DNA of 64,000 nt from HGM04593 sp045630965 (GTDB lineage: Bacteria > Bacteroidota > Bacteroidia > Bacteroidales > Bacteroidaceae): contig JAZQTU010000005.1 in NCBI GenBank assembly GCA_045630965.1, positions 34,576 through 98,575 of the forward strand, given 5' to 3'. Below are positions 51,843 through 60,929 of this stretch, piece by piece; position 1 is the stretch's first letter; every line of letters starts with the position of its first letter. The notes beneath the pieces were generated by a model, which saw only the letters and a list, made by a program, of their open reading frames with translations, ran no database searches and was not told the origin of the DNA. The position numbers and the translations under genes are program-made.

Positions 51843-53389
51843 TTTCTCCATTTTTTACTTAGCCAACCTGTTTTACAAATAGTGAGCATTCCGCCAAAAT
51901 TATTTCCTATAAGTTTGCTGTGGTCAAATGCCAGCGCACCAGTAAATTTCCAACCATGCCATTTTTTAGGTGTTAAATCTACTTCGCCCATCATGCTGAA
52001 CTGTGCAAGAGGTGTAGGTAGAGGGTCTTCGTAAGTTCCCCAATGTCTGGTCCATGATGCCATTATACGATATTTTATGCTTTGGCATGGCATGCCGTCT
52101 AATCCTATATGATGTGAGCGTATACGCGAATATGGCATGGTCAGGTTCGGGTCATCATTATATAAAGGTGACAGTATATGCGGGTTGCATATAGCCATTC
52201 CCCAATGTTGCCACGATTGATAGTAGCTATGTGTGTAGTACCAGTCTTTTCCGCCGGCTTGTCCCATCATGTCTCCCGATGGATTCTGTAGTATCGGTCC
52301 GCTTTGGTCACAAGATGTTATGTATTCATATACAATAGTGCTTATAACCGGGTTCTTTGGTACAGTAGCTTCTATTCCGAATAGACCATCCCTCCATGGT
52401 AAGTAGGTAATGAGTTCTTTCTTGCCATTACGGTTGTAATGGTAGTCAAATCCGAGCATTCCTGAATGGTCTTCAAAATAGTGCTCGTAGTATGCCTTTA
52501 CACTCCAGTCGTTTTTCTCGTAATTCAGTGCAAGGTGCCAACTTCCAAGAATGTTTCCGTTGACATTTGTCTTGTCCATCTCTGTTGAGTTATTGCCGCC
52601 AGCCATAGGAATGAATGCCTTGATATACTCCCTGAATGAGTGTGGGAGATTATACAACATTATGTCCCCCTCGGGGCGTTTTTCCCATACTTTGCCTCCG
52701 AATTGGCTATACATTTCTAGTCCCATTTCAATGGAAAAAGGTGTTCTGCTTTTTTTGCCAATCTTTAGGAATGCAGTCTTTTCGTGGAAAAGGACATCTT
52801 CAACGTATCTGCTTCTGTTCATGGCGTTGCTCATGTGGTTGCGTTGGAAACGGTCATCGGTGTGCCTACCGTAGCTGAAGTGTCCCTTAACGTGAACCCA
52901 TTCGTTGAAAAGCCAAGGCGCAGAGGTATATTCGTTGATACCGAATCGTACTTGTGGAATAGGTCGGGCATTGGGCGAGAATGTGAGTCCTCCTCCGCTT
53001 AATGTGCGGTTTTTACCTTCGGACCACCTCTCTTTAATTCCAAAACTCAATTCCCAACAGTTGTACTTTACATCTGCATACATCTGTTGTATGTGAAATG
53101 GTGAAGTGTGGTTCCATGTACCTGCAAGTTCTAAACCGTAAGCCCATGTGAATCCGTTCTTCTTATCAAAGTCGCGGAATAGTCCGGCACACAATGTTGT
53201 GCTGTTGTTTTTCAATGATGACAACCCATGTCTGTTGCTTACAAACCAAAATGGGGCGTTTTTGCCTGTTGAGACAACCGCACCGGCCTGTATCTCGTAT
53301 CTTATTTTTCCTAATTCACTTTTTTGCGCTTGTAAAGGAGTAACAAAACAAGGTAATAGGAATAGCAGGATTCTTATAATATGGGGCAT
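51839..53389 (-). CDS. wzi: Capsule assembly protein Wzi family
   Basis: A 516-residue outer-membrane beta-barrel with signal peptide (cleavage after LQAQ, about 22). The Wzi/Caps_assemb motif KIRYEIQAGAVVSTGKNAPFWFVSNRHGL (about 28-57) and repeated aromatic strands are clear. Wzi holds newly exported polymer at the surface. It is transcribed opposite to the rest of the locus, from a promoter inside an 83-bp tandem repeat. Confidence 0.9.
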   Translation of the reverse strand: MPHIIRILLFLLPCFVTPLQAQKSELGKIRYEIQAGAVVSTGKNAPFWFVSNRHGLSSLKNNSTTLCAGLFRDFDKKNGFTWAYGLELAGTWNHTSPFHIQQMYADVKYNCWELSFGIKERWSEGKNRTLSGGGLTFSPNARPIPQVRFGINEYTSAPWLFNEWVHVKGHFSYGRHTDDRFQRNHMSNAMNRSRYVEDVLFHEKTAFLKIGKKSRTPFSIEMGLEMYSQFGGKVWEKRPEGDIMLYNLPHSFREYIKAFIPMAGGNNSTEMDKTNVNGNILGSWHLALNYEKNDWSVKAYYEHYFEDHSGMLGFDYHYNRNGKKELITYLPWRDGLFGIEATVPKNPVISTIVYEYITSCDQSGPILQNPSGDMMGQAGGKDWYYTHSYYQSWQHWGMAICNPHILSPLYNDDPNLTMPYSRIRSHHIGLDGMPCQSIKYRIMASWTRHWGTYEDPLPTPLAQFSMMGEVDLTPKKWHGWKFTGALAFDHSKLIGNNFGGMLTICKTGWLSKKWRK

Positions 53390-53421
53390 GTATATGTCAT
53401 TTGTTTTGATTAATGTATCTG

Positions 53422-53600
53422 CAAATATACAAACAAACGAGCGAGAAACACGAAGTTTACTTCAGTGTTTTTCACCGCGAGTGTAGTGTATATTCGAGTT
53501 TTTTCAAATATACAAACAAACGAGCGAGAAATATGAAATTTACTTTGATGTTTTTCATCGCAAGTGCTGTGTATATTCGATTTTTTTTCAAATATACAGA
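53422..53600. repeat. Tandem 83/84-bp repeat carrying the wzi promoter
   Basis: Two units (53422-53504, 53505-53588) and a short third start (53589-53600) begin with CAAATATACAAACAAACG or a close variant. Each contains a hairpin (GAAACACGAAGT pairing with ACTTCAGTGTTTTTC in unit 1) and, on the minus strand, TATATTTG, an exact -7 box. The wzi-proximal copy (53429-53422) would start transcription about 25 nt before the wzi ATG. Confidence 0.8.
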
Positions 53601-53686
53601 CACCCATAATATCATGTAGATCTTTTTCCGTCAGTTTATTGCATATTATGGAAATAGGATATATTTTTATCAAAACAATTTTGGGA

Positions 53687-55102
53687 ATGTATAGCGTCAA
53701 TAGGTATTTAATAATATTCTTTTTAAGTTTTCTGTGTCAGACCATAGTTGCGCAGCAGTTGTCATCATATGCAGAAGATGAAATAGAGTCATCTTTGCAG
53801 GAATTGGATTTGCCTGTGATTGAGATATGGACAGTTGATGGTAAGGAACCGACAGGTGAGCACGTGGAGGCTCCTTCTGGATGTTGGGGTATAACTTTGA
53901 TAAATAATGAGCATGTCTATGGCAGAATGAAAATATTCCGGAATGGTGAACTTTTGTATGACAGCAAAGATTTGGGTATGAAGTTTAAGCTGCGTGGCAA
54001 TACAAGTAGCATGGGGGAAAAACAACCATATAAGGTGAAACTTTCAAAAAAGGCCGACCTGCTATTCAGAAACAATGATATTTATAAAGACAAAGATTGG
54101 GCTTTGATACGAGTGTACAATGGCCTGTTGGCACGTGCGTTCACTGGGTTAAAGATTGGAGAATCTGTTGGTCTTGAATGGGAACCCCAATGGGAATATG
54201 TAAACCTTGTGATTAATGGAGAGTATAGAGGTGATTACCTATTGATGGAAACGGTGGAAAGGGAAAAAGGGCGAATTGATATTGACAAAACCGGATATTT
54301 GATAGAGGATGATGCATATTGGTGGAATGAAGATGTTTATTTCAAAGGAAATATGTTAGTAAATGCAGCTGGTTTTACATTCAAATATCCCGATGTGGAG
54401 GACCTTAACGATTCCATAATATCCAATATAAGAAACTTTATTCTTGATTTTGAGTCAGCTTTAATTAATAAAGCAGATATATCTGATTATATCAATATAC
54501 AGAACTGGGCTGCCTGGCTTTTGGCGCAGGATATCTTAGGTCAAAAAGACTCGGCTGGTACCAATCGTTATATTTATAAAAAAGATTTTGATGAATCAAA
54601 TCCATTTTCTTCCCAGCTTGAAATGGGACCTCTGTGGGATTTTGACGGTTCTTTAGTGCGTAGCGAAAGGTGGGCTGATATACACAATGTTAATTATAGT
54701 TTCTATTATAGTGAGTTGTTGAAACGTAAAGATTTTTGTGATTTATATGTGTCGTTGTGGAACAGTATAAAGGATACATTGCTTTTTGAACTTGCGCAAT
54801 ATTATGATACTTTGATTAGTTCAAAAGGTGAAGGAATTGCCATGGGACGAATCTTGAATTCCATGAAATATCCGTCTGATTCTGCTACATCATTGCAGGA
54901 AGAACTTGATTCTGCATACAGTTGGATGGAAAAACGTGTTGCCTGGATAAACGGGCAATTGAATTCAACAGAAATAGATGAAATATCAGAAGATAATAGT
55001 AGGTCTGTAATTTATAATGTGTATGGACAAAGGTTGTATGAATATGAAAAATTGGAAAGAGGTATATACATTATTAATGGAGTAAAAGTTTACGTTAGAT
55101 AA
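53687..55102 (+). CDS. CotH kinase-like secreted protein
   Basis: A 471-residue protein from the ATG at 53687; earlier starts would lie in or near the repeat. A signal peptide (MYSVNRYLIIFFLSFLCQTIVAQQ) is followed by a CotH domain: FKLRGNTSSMGEKQPYKVKL (about 102-121), DWALIRVYNG, NLVINGEYRGDYLLMETV (about 170-188) and GPLWDFDGSLV (about 316-326) with the predicted metal Asp pair. CotH proteins in Bacillus phosphorylate spore-coat proteins; in Bacteroidota the role is unknown. The C-terminus RGIYIINGVKVYV is shared with the protein cut at base 1. Position between Wzi and a sugar dehydrogenase suggests a role at the polymer or at the surface. Confidence 0.83.
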   Translation: MYSVNRYLIIFFLSFLCQTIVAQQLSSYAEDEIESSLQELDLPVIEIWTVDGKEPTGEHVEAPSGCWGITLINNEHVYGRMKIFRNGELLYDSKDLGMKFKLRGNTSSMGEKQPYKVKLSKKADLLFRNNDIYKDKDWALIRVYNGLLARAFTGLKIGESVGLEWEPQWEYVNLVINGEYRGDYLLMETVEREKGRIDIDKTGYLIEDDAYWWNEDVYFKGNMLVNAAGFTFKYPDVEDLNDSIISNIRNFILDFESALINKADISDYINIQNWAAWLLAQDILGQKDSAGTNRYIYKKDFDESNPFSSQLEMGPLWDFDGSLVRSERWADIHNVNYSFYYSELLKRKDFCDLYVSLWNSIKDTLLFELAQYYDTLISSKGEGIAMGRILNSMKYPSDSATSLQEELDSAYSWMEKRVAWINGQLNSTEIDEISEDNSRSVIYNVYGQRLYEYEKLERGIYIINGVKVYVR

Positions 55103-55112
55103 AACGATATGT

Positions 55113-55142
55113 TTTGTTTGTTCTAAATTTTTAATACCTTTG
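55113..55142 (+). promoter_or_regulatory. Promoter of the UDP-sugar dehydrogenase gene
   Basis: TTTG (55113-55116), an 18-bp spacer and TACCTTTG (55135-55142). The -7 box is exact and the spacer is 1 bp short of typical. Confidence 0.6.
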
Positions 55143-55178
55143 CAATTAGTGTCATTTCAGAATAAAAAAGACAATAAT

Positions 55179-56384
55179 ATGAAAGCATGTTTCATGGGGC
55201 TGGGATACATTGGTTTGCCAACAGCTATAATTGCTGCCAAATATGGCATTGATGTTGTGGGTGTTGATGTTAACCAGAGTGTTGTTGACAAGACAAATTC
55301 AGGTAATCTGCATATAGTGGAGGAAGGATTGGAAGATTTGTTACGCGAGGTTATTGCTTCGGGTAAATTCAAGGCATATACGCGTCCACAAGAGGCCGAT
55401 GCCTATTTCATTGTTGTTCCCACTCCATTCAAGGGAGATCATGAACCTGATATCTCATTTGTAGAAGCTGCTACTAAAATGGTACTTCCTTTACTCAAGA
55501 ACGGAGATCTTTTTGTCATTGAATCGACTTCGCCGGTTGGGACAACTGAAAAAATTGCTAAATTGATATTCAGCGAGCGTCCAGAACTGGAGGGAAATAT
55601 ACATATGGCCTATTGTCCTGAGCGTGTGTTGCCTGGTAATATAATCTACGAGCTCGTTAATAATGATCGTGTGATTGGTGGTATTGATGAGGCTTCTACA
55701 GAAAAGGCAAAAGAGTTCTACAGTTGTTTTGTAAAAGGACAGTTGCATTCAACCAACAGCCGCACGGCTGAAATGTGTAAACTTACAGAAAATGCATCGC
55801 GTGATGTCCAGATTGCATTTGCAAATGAACTGTCGCTTATTTGTGACAAAGCCGGTATAAATGTCTGGGAACTTATTGAACTCGCCAATAGACATCCGCG
55901 TGTGAATATCCTGCAGCCAGGTTGCGGTGTAGGTGGTCATTGTATCGCTGTTGATCCTTACTTTATATCTTCGGTATATCCTACAGAATCAAGAATAATT
56001 TCAGAAGCTCGTAATATAAATAATTACAAGGCGGAATGGTGTGCAGAAAAGGTACGCAGAGTGATGCTTGAGTTTGAACTGGAGAATCACCGTGCACCGG
56101 TAGTTGCAATGATGGGATTGGCTTTCAAACCCAATATCGATGATTTGCGCGAATCGCCTGCAAAATTGATTGTATCCCGTGTGTTGCGATCTTGTAACAA
56201 TGGAGATGTTATGGTTGTAGAACCAAACATTGCAGAGCATAATGTATTCAAATTGACAAACTACAAGACTGCATATGAAACAGCTGATATTGTAGTCTTT
56301 TTGGTAAATCATCGCGAATTTGCCGAACTCGATTATCGTTCCGATGTTCATGTCCTTGATTTCTGTGGCGTGTTCAAGAAATAA
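55179..56384 (+). CDS. wecC: UDP-N-acetyl-D-mannosamine dehydrogenase (WecC-type)
   Basis: A 401-residue dehydrogenase from the ATG at 55179; a TTG 39 bp upstream overlaps the promoter. N-terminal Rossmann motif MGLGYIGLPTA (6-16), then FIVVPTPF and IESTSPVGTTEK. The catalytic loop LQPGCGVGGHCIAVDPYF (about 245-262, Cys256 in GGHC) matches WecC rather than UDP-glucose dehydrogenase. C-terminal domain has GLAFKPNIDDLRESPA. It makes UDP-ManNAcA for the polymer. Substrate assignment is by motif only. Confidence 0.85.
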   Translation: MKACFMGLGYIGLPTAIIAAKYGIDVVGVDVNQSVVDKTNSGNLHIVEEGLEDLLREVIASGKFKAYTRPQEADAYFIVVPTPFKGDHEPDISFVEAATKMVLPLLKNGDLFVIESTSPVGTTEKIAKLIFSERPELEGNIHMAYCPERVLPGNIIYELVNNDRVIGGIDEASTEKAKEFYSCFVKGQLHSTNSRTAEMCKLTENASRDVQIAFANELSLICDKAGINVWELIELANRHPRVNILQPGCGVGGHCIAVDPYFISSVYPTESRIISEARNINNYKAEWCAEKVRRVMLEFELENHRAPVVAMMGLAFKPNIDDLRESPAKLIVSRVLRSCNNGDVMVVEPNIAEHNVFKLTNYKTAYETADIVVFLVNHREFAELDYRSDVHVLDFCGVFKK

Positions 56385-56479
56385 TTGGACTATATGTAAG
56401 AACTCGATTGTGTGATGACAGGTGTTGCTAAAGCGTGGTATGCAATGTATGAGGGATTTTTTTGTTGCAATGTGATTTT

Positions 56480-57667
56480 ATGAGGATACTGGTGGTTTCA
56501 TATTTTTATGAGCCGGAACTTGGTGCCGCTCCAAGTCGCATAACGAATCTGGCAAAAGGACTGAAGGCAATGGGTGCCGAAGTCGATGTGCTTACCTGTC
56601 TCCCTAATTATCCTAAAGGTCGGATTTTTGAAGGCTATCGTAAACGTTTTTCCATGAAGGAGAGTGTTGACGGAATAAATGTGTATCGCTATTGGACATA
56701 TGCAACGGTTTCAAAAAATCCTTTCAAACGTGTCTTGTCAATGACTGCATATGCTTTTTCTCTGTGGGCGTTTGCTTTCAAACGTAAACTGATAAAAGGA
56801 TATGACAGAGTGATTGTTCAGTCACCGCCAATTATGGTTGCAGCATCGGCAATATTGCTTTTCAAAAAATGCTTTGGCAAGAATACAATACTCAATGTGT
56901 CCGATTTATGGCCTGGTTCAGCCGTCGAGTTGGGATTTGTGCGAAAAGGTTCTGTTTCGTTCAAGGTCTTGTCGTTCCTGGAACGTTTTATATATAAAAA
57001 TGCTTCTTCTGTTATGGGGCAGTCTCAGGAAATTGTAGAGCATGTTACAAGAATGTTTCCTGGTAAACGCGCTTTTCTTTACCGCAATCTTCAACCTGTT
57101 CTGGGTGGCGCGAATGCAGCTCATAAGAAGAATAAAGTACTTAAAATTGTATATGCAGGATTGTTTGGTGTTGCACAGGACATGCTTACGCTCTTGAAAT
57201 CAATTGATTTCAAAGCACTTGGCGTTGAAATGCATCTGTATGGCGGTGGAAACCAAATGGATGATATTCTCTCGTATATCAAGGACCATGATAAGAATAT
57301 CTTTTATCATGGTTATCTTTCCAAGCAAGAGGTGAACATGGAATTCTCAAAGTATGACCTGTCTATAATACCTCTTGCCGCTCCCATCTATGGTGCTGTA
57401 CCATCAAAGATATTTGATTTGTTGCCTGCCGGTATTCCGATACTCTTTAGTGGCGAGGGTGAGGGTGCGCGAATTGTTGAGGAGTGTGGATTTGGACTTG
57501 TATCAAAGCATGGCGATTATAAGGCTTTGGAATGTAACATAAGAAAGTTTGCCGAAATGACCGCCGATGAATATTCAATGTATACATCAAATTGCCTTGT
57601 AGCAGCTTCAGATACATTCTCTTTCTCAAGGCAGATGGATCGCTTCTATGAATTTGTAATCAAGTAA
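56480..57667 (+). CDS. Glycosyltransferase family 4 (WbuB-like)
   Basis: A 395-residue GT-B enzyme from the ATG at 56480. The N-terminus VVSYFYEPELGAAPSRITNL with VDVLTCLPNYPKG is typical of WbuB-like amino-sugar transferases. The C-domain has IVYAGLFGVAQDM (about 225-237) and SIIPLAAPIYGAVPSKIFDL (about 300-319). Last gene of the polysaccharide locus on this strand. Confidence 0.9.
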   Translation: MRILVVSYFYEPELGAAPSRITNLAKGLKAMGAEVDVLTCLPNYPKGRIFEGYRKRFSMKESVDGINVYRYWTYATVSKNPFKRVLSMTAYAFSLWAFAFKRKLIKGYDRVIVQSPPIMVAASAILLFKKCFGKNTILNVSDLWPGSAVELGFVRKGSVSFKVLSFLERFIYKNASSVMGQSQEIVEHVTRMFPGKRAFLYRNLQPVLGGANAAHKKNKVLKIVYAGLFGVAQDMLTLLKSIDFKALGVEMHLYGGGNQMDDILSYIKDHDKNIFYHGYLSKQEVNMEFSKYDLSIIPLAAPIYGAVPSKIFDLLPAGIPILFSGEGEGARIVEECGFGLVSKHGDYKALECNIRKFAEMTADEYSMYTSNCLVAASDTFSFSRQMDRFYEFVIK

Positions 57668-57724
57668 TCATTTTAATTTTTATTTTTTTATATCGTTTAT
57701 AAGGGGGCTTTCATGCAAATTATC

Positions 57725-57732
57725 TAACTTTG
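57725..57732 (+). promoter_or_regulatory. -7 box before ruvX-def-TPR
   Basis: TAACTTTG matches TAnnTTTG exactly, 31 bp before the ruvX ATG. No exact -33 was seen. Confidence 0.5.
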
Positions 57733-57763
57733 CAATATGTTGTTTGCGTAAAGAGAGTATATT

Positions 57764-58189
57764 ATGGCAAGATTATTGGCGATAGATTATGGCAAGAAAA
57801 GAACTGGCTTGGCTGTTACCGATGAGTTGCAACTCATTGCGAATGGTCTGACAACGGTGCCTACAGCAACTCTTGTTGATTTTATCCTCGATTATGTTGC
57901 CAAGGAACCTGTTGAACGCATAATAGTTGGACTTCCTAGACAGATGAACAACCAACCATCCGAAAATATGGGACGTATAAGACCGTTTGTCGGTCATTTG
58001 CGTAAATTGTTGCCTGAAATCCCGGTGGAGTATCATGATGAACGCTTTACCTCGGTGCTTGCACATCAGGCTATATTGCAGTCTGGTATCGGTAAAATGG
58101 CACGTCGCAACAAGGAACTTGTCGATGAAATAAGTGCAACGATAATTCTGCAGTCTTATATGGAGAGCCGCAGAATGGCCTTTAGATAA
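57764..58189 (+). CDS. ruvX: Putative pre-16S rRNA nuclease (YqgF/RuvX)
   Basis: A 141-residue RNase H-fold protein of normal size. Catalytic acidic residues lie in LLAIDYGKKRTGLAV (4-18), PVERIIVGLPRQM (about 44-57) and YHDERFTSVLA (about 90-100). The family matures the 5' end of 16S rRNA and was earlier called a Holliday junction resolvase. It starts a short operon with def. Confidence 0.93.
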   Translation: MARLLAIDYGKKRTGLAVTDELQLIANGLTTVPTATLVDFILDYVAKEPVERIIVGLPRQMNNQPSENMGRIRPFVGHLRKLLPEIPVEYHDERFTSVLAHQAILQSGIGKMARRNKELVDEISATIILQSYMESRRMAFR

Positions 58190-58208
58190 TGATTAAAATA
58201 AAAATATA

Positions 58209-58766
58209 ATGATACTACCTATTTATTTGTACGGACAACCTGTCTTGAAAAAGGTTGCCGAGGATATCACTCCTGATTATCCACAGTTGAAAGAACTTAT
58301 AGATAATATGTTCGAGACAATGGAGAATGCCGAAGGTATTGGCCTTGCTGCTCCGCAGATAGGCTTGGCTATTCGTCTTGTAGTCGTTGATCTTGATGTA
58401 TTGGCCGAAGATTATCCAGAATACAAGGATTTTCGCAAGGTGTATATCAATGCGCATATTATCGAAGGATCTGAAGAAACCGATTCTATGGAGGAGGGAT
58501 GTTTGAGCCTTCCGGGAATACATGAAAAGGTTACTCGTCCTTCACGAATCCATGTACAGTATCTTGACGAAAATTTTATTGAGCACGATGAGTGGGTTGA
58601 AGGCTTCCTTGCCCGTGTGATGCAACATGAATTTGATCATCTCGAAGGTAAGGTCTTTTCAGACCGTCTCTCTCCCTTGCGCCGTCAGATGAACAAGAAG
58701 AAACTGTTAAATCTTGCAGGTGGTAAGGTGAACTGCGCTTACAAGACAAAGCGTGTGCTTCGATGA
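58209..58766 (+). CDS. def: Peptide deformylase
   Basis: A 185-residue metal hydrolase removing the formyl group from new proteins. The three motifs are intact: GIGLAAPQIG (about 44-53), EGCLSLPG (about 97-104) and QHEFDHLEG (about 139-147), giving the Cys and two His metal ligands. It overlaps the TPR gene by 4 bp (ATGA). Confidence 0.96.
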   Translation: MILPIYLYGQPVLKKVAEDITPDYPQLKELIDNMFETMENAEGIGLAAPQIGLAIRLVVVDLDVLAEDYPEYKDFRKVYINAHIIEGSEETDSMEEGCLSLPGIHEKVTRPSRIHVQYLDENFIEHDEWVEGFLARVMQHEFDHLEGKVFSDRLSPLRRQMNKKKLLNLAGGKVNCAYKTKRVLR

Positions 58767-60757
58767 ATTTCTTGAAAGCGATAATACTCTCCTTGTTGCT
58801 GTTCGTCTCAACACTGTGCAGTGCGCAGTTGAATACCACAAGGGTAATGGAAATAGGGCGCAATGCGCTCTATTTTGAGGATTATGTGCTTTCAATACAA
58901 TATTTTAATCAGGTAATTGATGCAAAGCCCTATTTGCACGAGCCATATTTCTTTCGTGGCTTGGCGAAATTCTATCTCGATGACCTGGTGGGCGCAAGCG
59001 AGGATTTTTCTGTTGCTATTGAGAAAAATCCGTATATAGCTCAATGTTATCAGTTGCGTGGAATGTGCCGCGCACGTATGGACAGTCTTGAACTTGCTGA
59101 TCGCGATTTCCGAACAGCAATTAAATACGACCCACAGAATCCAAATCTGTGGCAGAATCTGGCGGTGTTGGCTGTGCAAGAGAAGGATTGGGAAAAAGCA
59201 TCAAATGTTATTGATTCTTTACTTCTGTTCTCTCCACGTAATAGCAGTGCCTGCATGCTTCGTTGCCAGGTGTCCCTTAATGTTGGTGATACTCTGTATG
59301 CATTATCTATGGCGGATAAAGCGGTATTGCATGACAAATATTCCGCTGATGTATATGAGGCAAGGGCAATAGTACATTATGAAATGGGAAATTATGATGT
59401 TGCAGAGGCGGATCTTGACCGTGCCGTTGAGCTAATGCCGGCACGAGGTAATAGCTATATAAACCGAGCGTTAGTCCGTTATCATCGCAACGATTTGCGA
59501 GGTGCTTTGGAGGATTATGATATGGCTCTCTATGTGCAGCCGGGCAGTTTTTACGCACATTATAACCGTGGCTTGTTGCGTATGAATGTCGGTGCAGACG
59601 ACCTTGCTCTGGAAGATTTTGACAAGGTGCTTGAAATTGATGCCGACAATACAATGGCGCGTTTCAATAGAGCATTGATACGTGAGAATGTCGGTGATTA
59701 TAAGGGCGCGATAGATGATTACAGTAGGGTTATCAATGGTTATCCCAATTTTGAATATGCTTACAGTTGTCGTGCTTCGGCCCGTAGAAAGTATGGCGAC
59801 GAGGCGGGTGCGGTTGCTGATGAGAAGTGGCTTTTCCAACGGCAAATCGATATCTATAACAAAGGGGTTGATGCTGTAAGAGAGAGTTATTCAGCCGAGG
59901 AGGACAAGACACGCAAGCGCTCCGATGAAAATATACGCAATTACAATAAGGTTGTAGTGGCAGATGATGTTTATGCCAAGCAATATGTAACGGAGTATCG
60001 AGGTAAAGTGCAGGACCGCAATGTCTTCGTTGAACTTGAACCTGTTTTTGTTCTGACATATTACAAGAATGATGATGAACTCGATATCTCATCACATTTC
60101 AGCGCTCCTGTTGAGGGTTTGAATGCTACAATTTCCGTACCGCTGGTTATTACCAATGATGAACGTGCGCTGTCTGAAAATGAAGTGAAACGCCGTTTTG
60201 ACAATATCAACACCCTGTCAGGACATATTGCCTCAAATTCCGGTTCGGTACGTGATATCTTCTTGCGTGCCATAGACTACTATTTGGTACAGGATATGGA
60301 GACAGCACTGAATGATTTGGATATTGCGATAGCGCTTGACGGTAATTCATGGGAACTCTATTTTGCCCGTTCGTTTGTCCGTTATAAGTCGCTTGAAGCA
60401 CAGTTGGCTAGTGGCGGGCAAGAGTCCTTCTCTTTGCATCGCGACGCAAGACTTCCGAATCTGGACTATCGCATTGCCAAGGAAGATCTTGATAAGGTTG
60501 TGGAACTGCAGCCGGAGTTTGTGTATGCTTACTTTAACCGAGGTAATGTGTCTGCAAAATTAAGTGATTTCAAGTCAGCTATAGTTGACTATACAAAAGC
60601 CTTGGATTTGAATGACCGCTTTGCCGAAGCTTACTTCAACCGTGGGCTTGCACGTCTGTATACCGGCAATACGGATGGTGGTGTTGCAGACCTTAGTAAA
60701 GCTGGTGAGCTGGGCATATTCCAGGCGTACAATGTCATTAAACGTTTTGCCAAGTGA
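58763..60757 (+). CDS. Tetratricopeptide-repeat protein
   Basis: A 664-residue secreted or periplasmic protein with a signal peptide (cleavage after LCSAQ, about 22). About ten or more TPR motifs (pattern A-x3-Y-x8-F-x-x-A-I) fill residues 25-350 and 500-664, with clear units at FFRGLAKFYLDDLVGASEDF and YFNRGLARLYTGNTDGGVADL. Residues about 355-490 form a charged linker without TPRs. It is coupled to def. TPR proteins of this type act as scaffolds; a specific role is not evident. Confidence 0.85.
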   Translation: MNFLKAIILSLLLFVSTLCSAQLNTTRVMEIGRNALYFEDYVLSIQYFNQVIDAKPYLHEPYFFRGLAKFYLDDLVGASEDFSVAIEKNPYIAQCYQLRGMCRARMDSLELADRDFRTAIKYDPQNPNLWQNLAVLAVQEKDWEKASNVIDSLLLFSPRNSSACMLRCQVSLNVGDTLYALSMADKAVLHDKYSADVYEARAIVHYEMGNYDVAEADLDRAVELMPARGNSYINRALVRYHRNDLRGALEDYDMALYVQPGSFYAHYNRGLLRMNVGADDLALEDFDKVLEIDADNTMARFNRALIRENVGDYKGAIDDYSRVINGYPNFEYAYSCRASARRKYGDEAGAVADEKWLFQRQIDIYNKGVDAVRESYSAEEDKTRKRSDENIRNYNKVVVADDVYAKQYVTEYRGKVQDRNVFVELEPVFVLTYYKNDDELDISSHFSAPVEGLNATISVPLVITNDERALSENEVKRRFDNINTLSGHIASNSGSVRDIFLRAIDYYLVQDMETALNDLDIAIALDGNSWELYFARSFVRYKSLEAQLASGGQESFSLHRDARLPNLDYRIAKEDLDKVVELQPEFVYAYFNRGNVSAKLSDFKSAIVDYTKALDLNDRFAEAYFNRGLARLYTGNTDGGVADLSKAGELGIFQAYNVIKRFAK

Positions 60758-60845
60758 TAAGGAGGGCTAAGTCCCTTTGCTTGTTTGCAAATGGTTATTG
60801 CTTTATCGCTTCAATCTTTCATTCTCTTAAAATCCTTTTTAGGTT

Positions 60846-60876
60846 TTTGTTGTTTCTTGAAAAATCATTACCTTCG
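60846..60876 (+). promoter_or_regulatory. thrS promoter
   Basis: TTTG (60846-60849), a 19-bp spacer and TACCTTCG (60869-60876) match the consensus with one mismatch. The leader is about 45 nt. Confidence 0.65.
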
Positions 60877-60929
60877 CATGATAATGTAGCGGAAGCTTAA
60901 GTTTTAGATATAAATTAAATAAATACAAT

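Noticed and set aside
53410..53700. 96-residue minus-strand frame across the 83/84-bp repeats
   Set aside because: It is open only because the repeat has near-codon periodicity, has no family match by eye, and spans the wzi promoter.
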